From SHVZ01 sp041906305 (lineage in GTDB: Bacteria > Pseudomonadota > Alphaproteobacteria > SHVZ01), in assembly GCA_041906305.1 (NCBI GenBank), contig JAYRJL010000008.1:124001-188000 (forward strand): 64,000 nt of DNA, read 5' to 3'. This document shows positions 15,551 to 25,704 of this stretch, piece by piece. Made by a program: the position numbers and the translations under genes. Under the pieces are notes generated by a model. It saw only the letters and a list, made by a program, of their open reading frames with translations, had not been told where the DNA came from and did no database searches. Position 1 is the first letter of the stretch. Each line of letters opens with the position of its first letter.

Positions 15551-18262
15551 TCAGTCGGCCGCGGCCGGCCGGCTGGCGCCCCAATCGGTCATGAAGGCGG
15601 CGAAGCGGTCGGATGCCAGCGGCCGCGACAGCAGGAATCCCTGCGCGGAGTCGCATCGCTTGCCGGCGAGGAAGGCGAGCTGCGCTTCGGTCTCGACGCC
15701 TTCGGCCACGACCTTGAGGTTGAGGCTGTGCGCCATCGACAGGATCGCCTGGACGATGGTGGCGTCGTCCACGCTCTTGGTGACGTCGTTGATGAAGCAG
15801 CGGTCGATCTTCAGCGTCTGGATCGGCATCCGCTTCAACCGGTTCAGCGAGGAATAGCCGGTGCCGAAATCGTCGATCGCGAGCTCGATGCCGAGTTCGC
15901 GGAGCCGGGTCAGGATCGCGATCGCCTTGTCGGCATCGTGCATGACGATGCTCTCGGTCAGCTCAAACTCGAGCTGGTCGCCCTTGATGCCGGCTTCGGC
16001 GAGGATCGACTTGACCGTGTCGAGGAAGTCCGGACGGCGGAACTGCAGGAAGGACAGGTTGACCGCGATCCGAGGCACCTGAAAGCCGGCCGCCTGCCAG
16101 ACGACGATCTGGCGGCAGACCTCGCGCAGCACCCACTGGCCGATGCCGACGATCAACCCCGAGGACTCCGCGACGGGAATGAAGATGCCCGGCGAGACCG
16201 ACCCCAGTTCCGGATCGGTCCAGCGGATCAGCGCCTCGGCGCCGATCAGGTCACGCGTGGAGATGTCGATCTGAGGCTGGTAGTGGACCTCGAACTCGCC
16301 CTTCTCGAGCGCGCGGCGGAGCCGCGTCTCGAGCTTGAGCCGCTCCAGCGCACGCGTCTCCATGCCGCCGTCGAAGAAGCGGAACGCCGAGGCCCTTTGC
16401 TCCTTGGCATGGCGCATCGCGGTCGCGGCATTGCGGGCGAGCGTCTCGCCGTCGGTGCCGTCGTTGGGATAGAGCGCCACGCCGACCGAGGCGCCGACCA
16501 CGAGCTCGCCGCTCTCCAGCCTGACCGGGTCGGCGATCGACCGCAGCAGGCGCTCCGGCAGGAGCTCGATCGGCTCGTCGTCGCGGAAGTCCTCGGCGAT
16601 CACCGCGAATTCGTCGCCGCCGAGCCTCGCGACGGTGTCGCCATGGCGGACGATGCCGAGGAGGCGGCGCGCGAGTTCCTTCAGCAGCTCGTCCCCGGCG
16701 CGATGACCCAGGCTGTCGTTGACGAACTTGAACTGATTCACGTTGGCGTAGAGCAGCGCCAGCTTGTTGCCGGAGAGGCGGCTGCGCTCGATCGCCTGTG
16801 TCAGTCGTGCCTGGAACAGCCAGCGGTTCGGCAGCTGGGTCAGCGCGTCGTAGTTGGCCTGGTGGCGGATCCGCTCCTCGTCCTGCTTGCGGCGGGTGAT
16901 GTCGCTGAACACGCCGACGAAGTTGACGATGCGCCCGCCTGCGTCGCGGACGGCGGCGAAGTTGAGCCACTCGACGTAGAGCTCGCCGTTCTTGCGGCGG
17001 TTCCACACCTCGCCCTGCCAGTGGCCGGTGGTCGTCAGCATCGCCGACATGGCCTCGTAGAATCCCGGCTCGTGCCGTCCGGACGAAAGGATTCGCGGCG
17101 TCTGCCCGACGACGTCCTCCTCGCGATAGCCGGTGATGATGGTGAAGGCGTGGTTGACCTTCTGGATGCGCTGGCTCGGATCGGTGACGATGATGGCTTC
17201 GCTCGCGGTCTCGAACATGGTCGAGGCGAGTCGGAGCTGCTCCTCGACCGAGCGGCGCTCGGTCAGGTCGCGGCCGACGGCCTGGGCACGGTCGCCGACC
17301 GGCATCAGCGTCCAGGAGAGCGAGCGGTAGCCGCCGTCCTTGACGCGGCAGCGCGCGGCGAAGTCGACCATAGGCAGGCCCAGGCCGAGCTTGGTGAACT
17401 CGACCGTGGCGGCGAGGGCGTCCTCGGGATGGAAGAGATCGAACAGGGGGCGGCCCGCCAGCTCGGCTTCCCCATATCCGAGGACGCGTTCGAAGGCGGG
17501 ATTGACCCGCTCGATCCGCCCGTCGCGGCCGGCGATGCAGAGCATGTCGGTGGCGAGATGGAACACACGGTCGCGGTGCTCCTCGGCGCGCTTGCGCGAG
17601 GTGATGTCGGTCACCTTGCCTTCGAAGCAGACGAGCCATCCTTCCCGGTCGCGCACGGCATGGGCGCTTTCCGATACCCAGATCACCGTGCCGTCGCGGC
17701 GCAGCACTTGGCTCTCGAAGTTCTCGACCTTGCCGTTGGTGGCGACCGCCTCCATGAACTCCCGTCGGCGATGCTCGGCGACGTAGAGACCGGACCCGAC
17801 ATTGAGGTCGGAGGCGGCGAGTTCCGGGGCCGACTCGAATCCGAGCAGGCGGGCGAAGGCCGAGTTGGCGCGAAGGACGCGTCCGTCGGGCGTCGTCTGG
17901 TAGAGGCCGTCGGCCGAATGCTCGAACAGGGAGCGGTAGCTCGACTCGGCTTCCGCGAGATTCCCGACCGCTTCGCTGGTGCGTCGCCAATGGGCGGGCA
18001 GCAGCAGGAACGAAGCGACGATGAAGACGACCGCTGCGAATTCGACCGCATGGGGATCTATCCATCCGGCGACGAGCGCACGCGGACCCGGAACGGATAT
18101 CACCGTCAGCAACAGGGATGCGGCGAGCAGCAGCAACATCGGCAGGCGCAGACGGGGCAGGTCGCGCACGAAGTGGAGCCCGATGACGGCAATGCCGGCG
18201 ACCGCCAGCCAACCGGCGGCGATACCGACATCCACCCAAAGGCCACTCAAACCCATCGGCAC
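15551..18262 (-). CDS. Membrane-anchored PAS-GGDEF-EAL cyclic-di-GMP protein
   Basis: A 903-residue protein. Three hydrophobic segments at about 11-30, 38-58 and 72-92 anchor it in the inner membrane. Three PAS/PAC sensor modules follow (about 105-465). The GGDEF domain is intact (LGGDEFAV) and has an upstream RHGD that fits the inhibitory RxxD site. The EAL domain is also intact (EALIRW, ELTES, DDFGTGYSS, KIDR, AEGVET). Both synthesis and hydrolysis of c-di-GMP are possible. Its end is only 8 bases from the end of the convergent ABC membrane protein gene. Confidence 0.93.
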   Translation of the reverse strand: MPMGLSGLWVDVGIAAGWLAVAGIAVIGLHFVRDLPRLRLPMLLLLAASLLLTVISVPGPRALVAGWIDPHAVEFAAVVFIVASFLLLPAHWRRTSEAVGNLAEAESSYRSLFEHSADGLYQTTPDGRVLRANSAFARLLGFESAPELAASDLNVGSGLYVAEHRRREFMEAVATNGKVENFESQVLRRDGTVIWVSESAHAVRDREGWLVCFEGKVTDITSRKRAEEHRDRVFHLATDMLCIAGRDGRIERVNPAFERVLGYGEAELAGRPLFDLFHPEDALAATVEFTKLGLGLPMVDFAARCRVKDGGYRSLSWTLMPVGDRAQAVGRDLTERRSVEEQLRLASTMFETASEAIIVTDPSQRIQKVNHAFTIITGYREEDVVGQTPRILSSGRHEPGFYEAMSAMLTTTGHWQGEVWNRRKNGELYVEWLNFAAVRDAGGRIVNFVGVFSDITRRKQDEERIRHQANYDALTQLPNRWLFQARLTQAIERSRLSGNKLALLYANVNQFKFVNDSLGHRAGDELLKELARRLLGIVRHGDTVARLGGDEFAVIAEDFRDDEPIELLPERLLRSIADPVRLESGELVVGASVGVALYPNDGTDGETLARNAATAMRHAKEQRASAFRFFDGGMETRALERLKLETRLRRALEKGEFEVHYQPQIDISTRDLIGAEALIRWTDPELGSVSPGIFIPVAESSGLIVGIGQWVLREVCRQIVVWQAAGFQVPRIAVNLSFLQFRRPDFLDTVKSILAEAGIKGDQLEFELTESIVMHDADKAIAILTRLRELGIELAIDDFGTGYSSLNRLKRMPIQTLKIDRCFINDVTKSVDDATIVQAILSMAHSLNLKVVAEGVETEAQLAFLAGKRCDSAQGFLLSRPLASDRFAAFMTDWGASRPAAAD

Positions 18263-18339
18263 TCCCGCCTCGCCCTGAAGAGGGCGAGGTTGCGATGCCG
18301 ACTATGAAAAATGAAGGTTGAGGATTGGTTAACGCGATC

Positions 18340-18362
18340 GGGGCGATCGGTCGGATCGCCCC
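18340..18362. terminator. Perfect GC hairpin after mmsA, possible terminator
   Basis: GGGGCGATC (18340-18348) and GATCGCCCC (18354-18362) form a perfect 9-bp stem with a 5-base loop. It lies 7 bases past the stop of the minus-strand mmsA gene. No T-run follows on the minus strand, so termination efficiency is uncertain. Confidence 0.4.
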
Positions 18363-18369
18363 GGATGTT

Positions 18370-19866
<1,497 letters not shown>

Positions 19867-19930
19867 GTTCCCAGCCCTTCAAGAAACGGTTATATGCGCC
19901 GATCAAACCACGGGGCCCGAGCCGTCGTCC

Positions 19931-21202
19931 ATGCAGGAAGCTGCCGCACCGAAGATCGCCGTCGTCGGCCTGGGCTATGTCGGCCTGCCGCTCGCCGTGG
20001 CACTGGCCCGATCGTTCCCGACCGTCGGCTACGACATCGACAAGGGCCGGATCGACGAGCTCAATCGCGGCCACGACCGCACCCGCGAGGTGGGCCGCGA
20101 CGCGATCGCGTCGATCGAGGCGTCGGCCGACCCGAAGGTGCTGGACGGGCGCGACGTCTACATCGTGACGGCACCGACGCCGGTCGACGAGGACAACCGG
20201 CCGGACCTTGCAGCCGTGCGCGGTGCCGCCGAGACGGTCGGCCGTCACATCGCCAAGGGCGCGGTGGTGGTCTTCGAGAGCACCGTCTACCCGGGCGTGA
20301 CCGAAGACGTCGCCGGTCCGATCCTGGAGACGACGTCGGGGCTGAAATCCGGCATCGACTTCTTCCTCGGATACTCCCCGGAGCGCATCAATGTCGGCGA
20401 TCCGGCGCATGGGCTGGCGAAGATCCCCAAGGTCGTCGCCGGGCAGACGCCGGAGGTGGCGCGCCTGCTGGAGCGCATCTACGGCACCGTCGCCGCCAGC
20501 ATCTTCGTCGCCAAGGACATCCGCACGGCCGAAGCGGCGAAGGTGATCGAGAACGCCCAGCGCGACATCAACATCGCCTTCATCAACGAGGTCTCGATGA
20601 TCTTCGAGCGCCTCGGCCTCTCGGTGCACGACGTGCTGGAGGCGGCCGGCACCAAGTGGAACTTCCATCGCTACACGCCGGGCCTCGTCGGCGGCCATTG
20701 CATCGGCGTCGATCCCTACTACCTCGCCCACGCCGCGACCGAGAGCGGGCTCGACCCGCAGGTGATCCTCGCCGGCCGGCGCATCAACGACGGCATGGGC
20801 GCCTTCTTCGCCGAGCGCATCCGGGACGCGCTCGGCGCGCGCAAGGATGCCCGCGTGCTGGTGCTCGGCCTGACCTTCAAGGAGAACGTGCCCGATCTCC
20901 GCAACAGCAAGGTCGTCGACCTGGTTCGCCGGCTGGAATCCCTCGGCACGGAAGTCGGGGTTCACGACCCGCTCGGTAACCCCGAGGAAGCCCGGGAGCA
21001 CTACGGCCTGGCGCTGTCGCGCGACCTCCAGGGCTTCTCCGGCATGGACGCGATCGTCGGCGCCGTCGCGCACGATCCGTATCGCGCCTTCACAGATGCG
21101 GATTTCACCCGGCTGCTGAAGCCGGGCGGCCTCGTCGCCGACATCAAAGGCATCTGGCGCGGCCGAACGCTGCCCGCAGGGCTCAGGCGATGGGCGCTTT
21201 GA
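19931..21202 (+). CDS. UDP-sugar 6-dehydrogenase (WbpO/TviB-like)
   Basis: A 423-residue enzyme starting at ATG 19931. The N-terminal Rossmann motif is IAVVGLGYVGLPLAVALA. The catalytic Cys lies in VGGHCIGVDPYYLAHAA. The C-terminal UDP-binding domain contains VLVLGLTFKENVPDLRNSKV. The GGHCIGVDPYYL form is typical of UDP-N-acetyl-galactosamine/glucosamine dehydrogenases that feed polysaccharide synthesis. No glycosyltransferase cluster is adjacent. Convergent with the SnoaL-like gene, with 20 bases of overlap at the 3' ends. Confidence 0.9.
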   Translation: MQEAAAPKIAVVGLGYVGLPLAVALARSFPTVGYDIDKGRIDELNRGHDRTREVGRDAIASIEASADPKVLDGRDVYIVTAPTPVDEDNRPDLAAVRGAAETVGRHIAKGAVVVFESTVYPGVTEDVAGPILETTSGLKSGIDFFLGYSPERINVGDPAHGLAKIPKVVAGQTPEVARLLERIYGTVAASIFVAKDIRTAEAAKVIENAQRDINIAFINEVSMIFERLGLSVHDVLEAAGTKWNFHRYTPGLVGGHCIGVDPYYLAHAATESGLDPQVILAGRRINDGMGAFFAERIRDALGARKDARVLVLGLTFKENVPDLRNSKVVDLVRRLESLGTEVGVHDPLGNPEEAREHYGLALSRDLQGFSGMDAIVGAVAHDPYRAFTDADFTRLLKPGGLVADIKGIWRGRTLPAGLRRWAL

Positions 21203-21623
21203 GCCGGCTCTTCAGCAGGCGCATCAGCCAGCCGAGGCCCCACACCTTCTCGTAGAGCTGGCTCGCCGCGTCCCAGTGGTCGACATGCGCGCGCACGCGG
21301 CCGTCATCGTCGAAGGCGAGCTCGCTCATGCCCTCGATCGTCCAGGTCTCGGGCTTGTCCTTCGGCCGGAACGTCATTCGCCATTTGAGATAGGCCGCCG
21401 TCTCGGTCGCGGCGACGTCGAGCACCTGGAAGCGCGGATCGTCCGTGGTGAGATACATGTGCCGGTAGACCGCGAACGACGCCGCATGGCCGCGCACCCG
21501 ATTGAACGGGTCGACGAAGAGCACGTCCTCGGTCCAGAGCTTCGCGAGGTCGGGCAGGGTCGCGGGCGACAGCGCCTCGAAGGCGCGGGCATATGCCTGT
21601 GCGGGCTGCATCCAGCGGCTCAT
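21183..21623 (-). CDS. NTF2-like (SnoaL-type) protein
   Basis: A 146-residue NTF2-fold protein. Typical features are an N-terminal helix with YARAFEALSPATLPDLAKLWTED followed by VLFVDPFNRVRG, and strands such as AAYLKWRMTF and HVDHWDAASQLYEKV. The family includes isomerases, cyclases and hydrolases, and many binding proteins with no activity. It overlaps the upstream SDR gene by 4 bases (ATGA) and is the third gene of a DUF6134-SDR-SnoaL operon, which suggests a shared small-molecule pathway. Substrate unknown. Confidence 0.82.
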   Translation of the reverse strand: MSRWMQPAQAYARAFEALSPATLPDLAKLWTEDVLFVDPFNRVRGHAASFAVYRHMYLTTDDPRFQVLDVAATETAAYLKWRMTFRPKDKPETWTIEGMSELAFDDDGRVRAHVDHWDAASQLYEKVWGLGWLMRLLKSRLKAPIA

Positions 21624-22363
21624 ATCCCGGTCACCTTCGCCACCAAGGAGAAGTAGAGCCGGTCGGGCAGGCACCCGAGCAGCTTCAGGATCCAGGCGAA
21701 GCGCCTCGGGAACGCGATCTCGAAAGCCGAGCCGGCCAGGCCCTTCACGATGCGCTCCGCGGCTTCGTCGGCGTCCATCAGGAACGGCATCGCGAAGTCG
21801 TTCCTGTCGGTCAGCGGCGTGCGCACGAAGCCGGGGTTGACCACCTGGATCTTCACGCCGGCACGATCGAGGTTGAACTTGAGACCTTCGGCGAGCGCGA
21901 TCAGGCCGGCCTTGCTCGCCGAATAGGCGGCGGCGCGCGGAAGCCCGCGATATCCTGCGACCGAGGCGACGACGGCGATATGGCCGCTCCGCCGGCGGAT
22001 CATCTCCGGCATCACCGCCGCCAGCGTATTGGCGGATCCCAGCAGGTTGACCTCGATCACGCGGCGCACCACGGCGGGATCGAAGTCGGTCGCCGGCGTC
22101 CGCGCGTCGGTGCCGGCGTTGGCCACCGCGAGGTCGATAGGCCCCAGATCCCTCTCGATCTCGGCCGCCACGCGTGCCGTCGCGGCGGCATCCGTGACGT
22201 CCAGCGGATAGGCGCGGATCGATTCGCTTCCCGCGGCAAGGGTGGTCAAGGCATCCGAGGCGCGTGCGGACGCGGCGATCGTCCAGCCGTCGCGCACGAG
22301 CCTCAGCGCCAACGCTCTGCCGATGCCGGTCGAGGCGCCCGTGATCCACGCGATCCGTCTCAT
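21620..22363 (-). CDS. Short-chain dehydrogenase/reductase
   Basis: A 247-residue classical SDR. The NAD(P) motif is TGASTGIGRALA, followed by VANAGT. Catalytic Ser is in VVASVAGYRG and the Tyr-Lys pair in AAYSASKAGL. The PGFVRTPLT loop and C-terminal hydrophobic stretch (FAWILKLLGCLPDRLYFSLVAKVTGI) suggest a peripheral membrane association. The start overlaps the stop of the DUF6134 gene (ATGA), and its own stop overlaps the SnoaL start (ATGA). Substrate not inferable. Confidence 0.88.
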   Translation of the reverse strand: MRRIAWITGASTGIGRALALRLVRDGWTIAASARASDALTTLAAGSESIRAYPLDVTDAAATARVAAEIERDLGPIDLAVANAGTDARTPATDFDPAVVRRVIEVNLLGSANTLAAVMPEMIRRRSGHIAVVASVAGYRGLPRAAAYSASKAGLIALAEGLKFNLDRAGVKIQVVNPGFVRTPLTDRNDFAMPFLMDADEAAERIVKGLAGSAFEIAFPRRFAWILKLLGCLPDRLYFSLVAKVTGI

Positions 22364-22998
22364 TGGACGGCTCGCATCGCATAGTCGAAGCGCGCCCCCC
22401 AGAGATCGAACGTCATGCCGACCCATTCGCCGTCCTCGGTATAGAGCGGCGTCACCTCGGCCTTCTCGCTGGTGATCGTGTGCGGAATTGCCCGGACTGT
22501 CCGGCCGGGAAGCTCGAGCGTCACCGGCGCTCCCGTGGTGATCGTGACCGGCAGCAGGATGCCCCAATGGGTCTCGACCCACGACGACGCATGCCGGAGG
22601 CGCGGGTTCCAGTAGCTCGACGGCATCGTGTCGGCGGATCCGGTCTGCCGCCCTTCCGGACCTTCGAGGACGACCTTGCCGTCCTCGGCCCAGGCGCGAA
22701 GCGCGTACTTGGTGCCGTCGTCGTCGGTACTGGCCTCGATCGACTGCAGCCGATCCTTCAGCCAGCGCTCCGACGAGCGGTGGGTGTAGCGGTAGAGCGT
22801 GAACGGACCGAAGGTGACCGCGAGGTCGAGCGCGACCTGTACCCGCGTCTCTTCGCCCTTCTTCTCGATCGTCACCAGATGGCTGCCGATCGGGGTGCCG
22901 TTGCGTTTCACCTCGAAGTCGAGCCGGCGCGTCTCCGCCTTCGCACCGGCCGAAAGCAGCAGAAGGCAGCAAAGGGCGGACGAAGCGGTCCGGATCAT
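22360..22998 (-). CDS. Exported DUF6134 protein
   Basis: A 212-residue protein with a short signal peptide (MIRTASSALCCLLLLSAGAKAE). The mature part resembles the DUF6134 family: RLDFEVKRNGTPIGSHLVTIEKKG near the N-terminus, then ADTMPSSYWNPRL and YTEDGEWVGMTFDLWGARFDYAM at the end. The fold is probably a beta barrel or lipocalin-like. Function unknown. First gene of a tight three-gene operon with SDR and SnoaL-type proteins, so a periplasmic lipid or small-molecule binding role is a possibility only. Confidence 0.75.
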   Translation of the reverse strand: MIRTASSALCCLLLLSAGAKAETRRLDFEVKRNGTPIGSHLVTIEKKGEETRVQVALDLAVTFGPFTLYRYTHRSSERWLKDRLQSIEASTDDDGTKYALRAWAEDGKVVLEGPEGRQTGSADTMPSSYWNPRLRHASSWVETHWGILLPVTITTGAPVTLELPGRTVRAIPHTITSEKAEVTPLYTEDGEWVGMTFDLWGARFDYAMRAVQ

Positions 22999-23029
22999 GA
23001 CCCTTGATACGCGAACAGCCGCGAACGGA

Positions 23030-23971
23030 TCACTTCGCGCCGAGACAGGCCCTGAAACCCTCGGCGACGCCCTTGAGCAAGGCGGGGTAGGCCTCGGCGG
23101 TTTCCGGCAGCGTGGCGCCGAGCGCGTCGAGGCGCCCCAGCTTCGCCGGGCTGCCGTCGCTGACCATCTTGGCGTGGGCCTCGGGATATTGCGGCTCGGC
23201 GAAGACGCAGGTGGCGCCCGCCTCGGTGATCCGGGCCTTGGCCTGGCTCACCCGTCTCGGCGACGGGCGGACGTCCGGGCGCCGGGTGATCGCGCCGGCC
23301 GCCGCCAGGCCGTAGCGCTTCTCGAAATACTGGAAGGAGTCGTGCAGCACGATGAACGGGGATGCCTTGACCCCCGACATCGTCCTGGCGATCTCCTGGT
23401 CGACCTGTTCCAGGCGCTGGGTCAGCGTCTGCAGGTTCCTGGCATAGATCTGGGCCCGGCCCGGATCGGCATCGCTGAGCTCGTCGGCAAGCGCCTGGGC
23501 GATCGCGCGGGCGTTGTCGGGGTCGAGCCAGATATGCGGGTCGGCGTCGAGGTCTTCCGCGCCCGGGTCGGTCCCGAGCGGACGGGGGCTGGCGCGCGGC
23601 GCATCGTCCTCGACCCAGTTGGGGCCGAGGCGCTGGGGCAGCAGCTTCAGCCCGTCGGCCGCCATCAGCTCGATCACGCGGGCATCCTGGGGAAGGTTCT
23701 CCAGCGCCCGGACGATGAAGGTCTCCAGGGACTCGCTGACGAAGACCACGATCGTGGCGGTGTTCATCAGCCGGACCTCGGCGGGCCGGAGCGAGAACGA
23801 CGAGGGTGCGGCGTTGCCGCGAATCAGCAGCTCCGGCTTGCCCACGCCGGCCATCACCGCGGAGGCCAGCGCGTGGACCGGCTTCAGCGTGACGACGACC
23901 CGGGGCGGCTCGGCCGCGCGCGCGGCTTCGGCCCCCAGAATCAACGCCAAGAGGAGACAGAACCGCTTCAA
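23030..23971 (-). CDS. znuA: Zinc ABC transporter substrate-binding protein, ZnuA type
   Basis: A 313-residue periplasmic cluster A-I protein with a signal peptide (MKRFCLLLALILGAEAARA). Family phrases include KPVHALASAVM, SLRPAEVRLM, DPHIWLDPDNA (H147), FIVLHDSFQYFEKRYGL (H211) and CVFAEPQYP (E260). The position of the canonical first zinc ligand, the His of the PHxYSLRP-type motif, is Ser here (APSSFSLRP, S57). The His-rich loop seen in many ZnuA proteins is absent. znuB and znuC are not in the window. Divergent from zur across a palindrome, which supports a zinc role. Confidence 0.85.
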   Translation of the reverse strand: MKRFCLLLALILGAEAARAAEPPRVVVTLKPVHALASAVMAGVGKPELLIRGNAAPSSFSLRPAEVRLMNTATIVVFVSESLETFIVRALENLPQDARVIELMAADGLKLLPQRLGPNWVEDDAPRASPRPLGTDPGAEDLDADPHIWLDPDNARAIAQALADELSDADPGRAQIYARNLQTLTQRLEQVDQEIARTMSGVKASPFIVLHDSFQYFEKRYGLAAAGAITRRPDVRPSPRRVSQAKARITEAGATCVFAEPQYPEAHAKMVSDGSPAKLGRLDALGATLPETAEAYPALLKGVAEGFRACLGAK

Positions 23972-24005
23972 TTCCCCCTCGCCCGGACGTGCACCCGCCG
24001 TCCTC

Positions 24006-24027
24006 GATCGCTATATTGTAGCGTATC
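24006..24027. promoter_or_regulatory. Candidate Zur box with divergent -10 elements
   Basis: The core CGCTA-TATTG-TAGCG (24009-24023) is an inverted repeat with 5-bp arms. It sits in the 81-base gap between the divergent znuA and zur genes. TATATT (24012-24017) would be a -10 box for zur, and TACAAT (complement of 24015-24020) a -10 box for znuA. A regulator bound here would block both promoters. The A/T centre with GC-rich flanks resembles known alphaproteobacterial Zur sites. Confidence 0.6.
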
Positions 24028-24052
24028 AGCCCGGTTGGGCGGAGTTAAGGAC

Positions 24053-24562
24053 ATGACCGATCGCCGAACGGCGGACGATCACGATCACGCCACCTGCATC
24101 GAAGACGCCTTGGCCGAGGCCGAGACGATCTGCGCCGAGCGCGGCGCGCGGCTGACCGAGCTGCGCCGCCGGGTGCTGGAGCTCGTCTGGACCAGTCACG
24201 AGCCGGTCGGCGCCTACGACATCCTGTCGCGCCTCGGCGGCGACGGCCGCCGGGCGGCCCCGCCGACCGTCTACCGGGCGCTCGAGTTCCTGCTGGAGCA
24301 GGGCCTGGTCCACCGGATCGAGAGCCTGAACGCCTTCATCGGCTGCGCCAGCCCGAAGGCGCCCCATGCCGGACAGTTCCTGCTCTGCACCGCCTGCGGC
24401 ACCGCGACCGAGATCGCGGACGCCGGCATCCAGGCGGCGCTGGCCCAGGCGGCCGGGCGGGCCGGCTTCCGGCCGGGGCACGTCACCATCGAGGTCAAGG
24501 GCCTCTGCCGGCGCTGTGCCGCCGGCGGCAAGGCGGCCGAGCCGCACGCCCACACGCACTAG
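24053..24562 (+). CDS. zur: Fur-family zinc uptake regulator
   Basis: A 169-residue Fur-family repressor starting at ATG 24053. The winged helix contains RGARLTELRRRVLELVW and PPTVYRALEFLLEQGLVHRIESLNAFIGC, which is the Zur-type form. The structural zinc site is CTACG plus a second CxxC (CRRC). A C-terminal PHAHTH adds further His. Divergent from znuA and followed 18 bases later by the CobW GTPase gene, an arrangement typical of Zur rather than Fur. It probably represses znuA and its own operon when zinc is plentiful. Confidence 0.92.
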   Translation: MTDRRTADDHDHATCIEDALAEAETICAERGARLTELRRRVLELVWTSHEPVGAYDILSRLGGDGRRAAPPTVYRALEFLLEQGLVHRIESLNAFIGCASPKAPHAGQFLLCTACGTATEIADAGIQAALAQAAGRAGFRPGHVTIEVKGLCRRCAAGGKAAEPHAHTH

Positions 24563-24580
24563 CATCCGAGGACGACGACC

Positions 24581-25696
24581 ATGAGCGAAGCGCCGGAGAT
24601 CCGGACGACCGAACGCCTGCCGGTAAGCGTGCTGACCGGCTTCCTGGGATCGGGCAAGACGACGCTGCTGAAGGAGCTGCTGACCCAGCCCGGCCTCGAA
24701 AAGGTCGCGGTGATCGTCAACGAGTTCGGCGAGATCGGCCTCGACCACACGCTGATCGAATCGAGCTCCGAAGGCGTCGTGCTGCTGAACTCCGGCTGCC
24801 TCTGCTGCACCGTCCGCGGCGACCTGATCGATACGATGCGCAACCTGTTCCTCAAGCGCGTCCGCGGCGAGGTGCCGGAATTCGACCGCGTGGTGATCGA
24901 GACAACCGGCCTCGCCGACCCGGCGCCGATCCTGCACACGCTGATGAGCGACCCGCTGGTCGCCGCCCGCTTCCGCCTCGACGGCGTCGTGACCACGGTC
25001 GACGCGGTCCACGGCACCAGCCAGCTCGACGCCCAGCCCGAGCCGGTCAAGCAGGCCGCCGTCGCCGACCGCATCGTGCTGACCAAGACCGACATCGCCG
25101 AGCCGAAGGCCGTCGAGAGCCTGATCGAGCGGCTGCGCCGCCTGAACCCGGCCGCGCCGATCGAGCGCGCGACGCTCGGCAAGATCGACCCGCGGAAGCT
25201 GATGGATTGCGGCCTCTACGATCCGAAGACCAAGACCGCCGACGTCGCCAGGTGGCTGAACGAGGAGGCCTACGCGGACGAGCACGGCCATCACCATGAT
25301 CATGACCACGATCATGAGCACGATCACGACCACGATCATCATCACGACCACGCGCATCTCGACGTGAACCGGCACGACGACCGTATCCGCGCCTTCTGCC
25401 TGTCCTTCGAGAAGCCCTTCGCCTGGGCCGAGATCGCCGAGGCGCTCGATCTCTTCGCCCAGACGCACGGGCCGAACCTGCTGCGCGTGAAGGGCATCCT
25501 CAACGTCAACGAATCCGAGAAGCCGATCGTGGTGCACGGCGTGCAGCATCTCTTCCACCCGCCGGCCACGCTGCAGGCGTGGCCGCCGGGCGACGACAAG
25601 CGCTCGCGCCTGGTGTTCATCACCCGCGACCTCGACCGCGACTACGTCGAGAAGTCGCTCGACGCCCTGTTCAAGTCGCAAGCATCCGCCGCGTAG
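24581..25696 (+). CDS. CobW/ZNG1-type metallochaperone GTPase with His-rich loop
   Basis: A 371-residue G3E-family GTPase. Walker A is GFLGSGKTTLL, the metal motif is GCLCCTVRGDL (CxCC), and TKTD gives guanine specificity. Between residues about 228 and 263 lies a run of alternating His/Asp/Glu, a metal-sponge segment. The CobW C-terminal domain follows (RIRAFCLSFEKPFAW). Its place directly after zur in an apparent operon points to zinc delivery under zinc starvation (ZigA/ZNG1-like) rather than cobalamin synthesis. The client protein is not known from sequence. Confidence 0.92.
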   Translation: MSEAPEIRTTERLPVSVLTGFLGSGKTTLLKELLTQPGLEKVAVIVNEFGEIGLDHTLIESSSEGVVLLNSGCLCCTVRGDLIDTMRNLFLKRVRGEVPEFDRVVIETTGLADPAPILHTLMSDPLVAARFRLDGVVTTVDAVHGTSQLDAQPEPVKQAAVADRIVLTKTDIAEPKAVESLIERLRRLNPAAPIERATLGKIDPRKLMDCGLYDPKTKTADVARWLNEEAYADEHGHHHDHDHDHEHDHDHDHHHDHAHLDVNRHDDRIRAFCLSFEKPFAWAEIAEALDLFAQTHGPNLLRVKGILNVNESEKPIVVHGVQHLFHPPATLQAWPPGDDKRSRLVFITRDLDRDYVEKSLDALFKSQASAA

Positions 25697-25704
25697 ATAG
25701 GCCG

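Noticed and set aside
15728..18307. An 859-codon plus-strand frame opposite the GGDEF-EAL gene
   Set aside because: All catalytic motifs are on the minus strand; the plus frame is a shadow.
24009..24023. The znuA/zur palindrome as a Fur iron box
   Set aside because: The neighbouring regulator has the Zur-type sequence and the flanking genes concern zinc; the motif does not match the classical iron box.
25280..25350. The CAY/GAY-rich stretch as a DNA repeat or CRISPR-like array
   Set aside because: It encodes the His/Asp sponge of the CobW GTPase, in frame, with irregular codons and no spacers.
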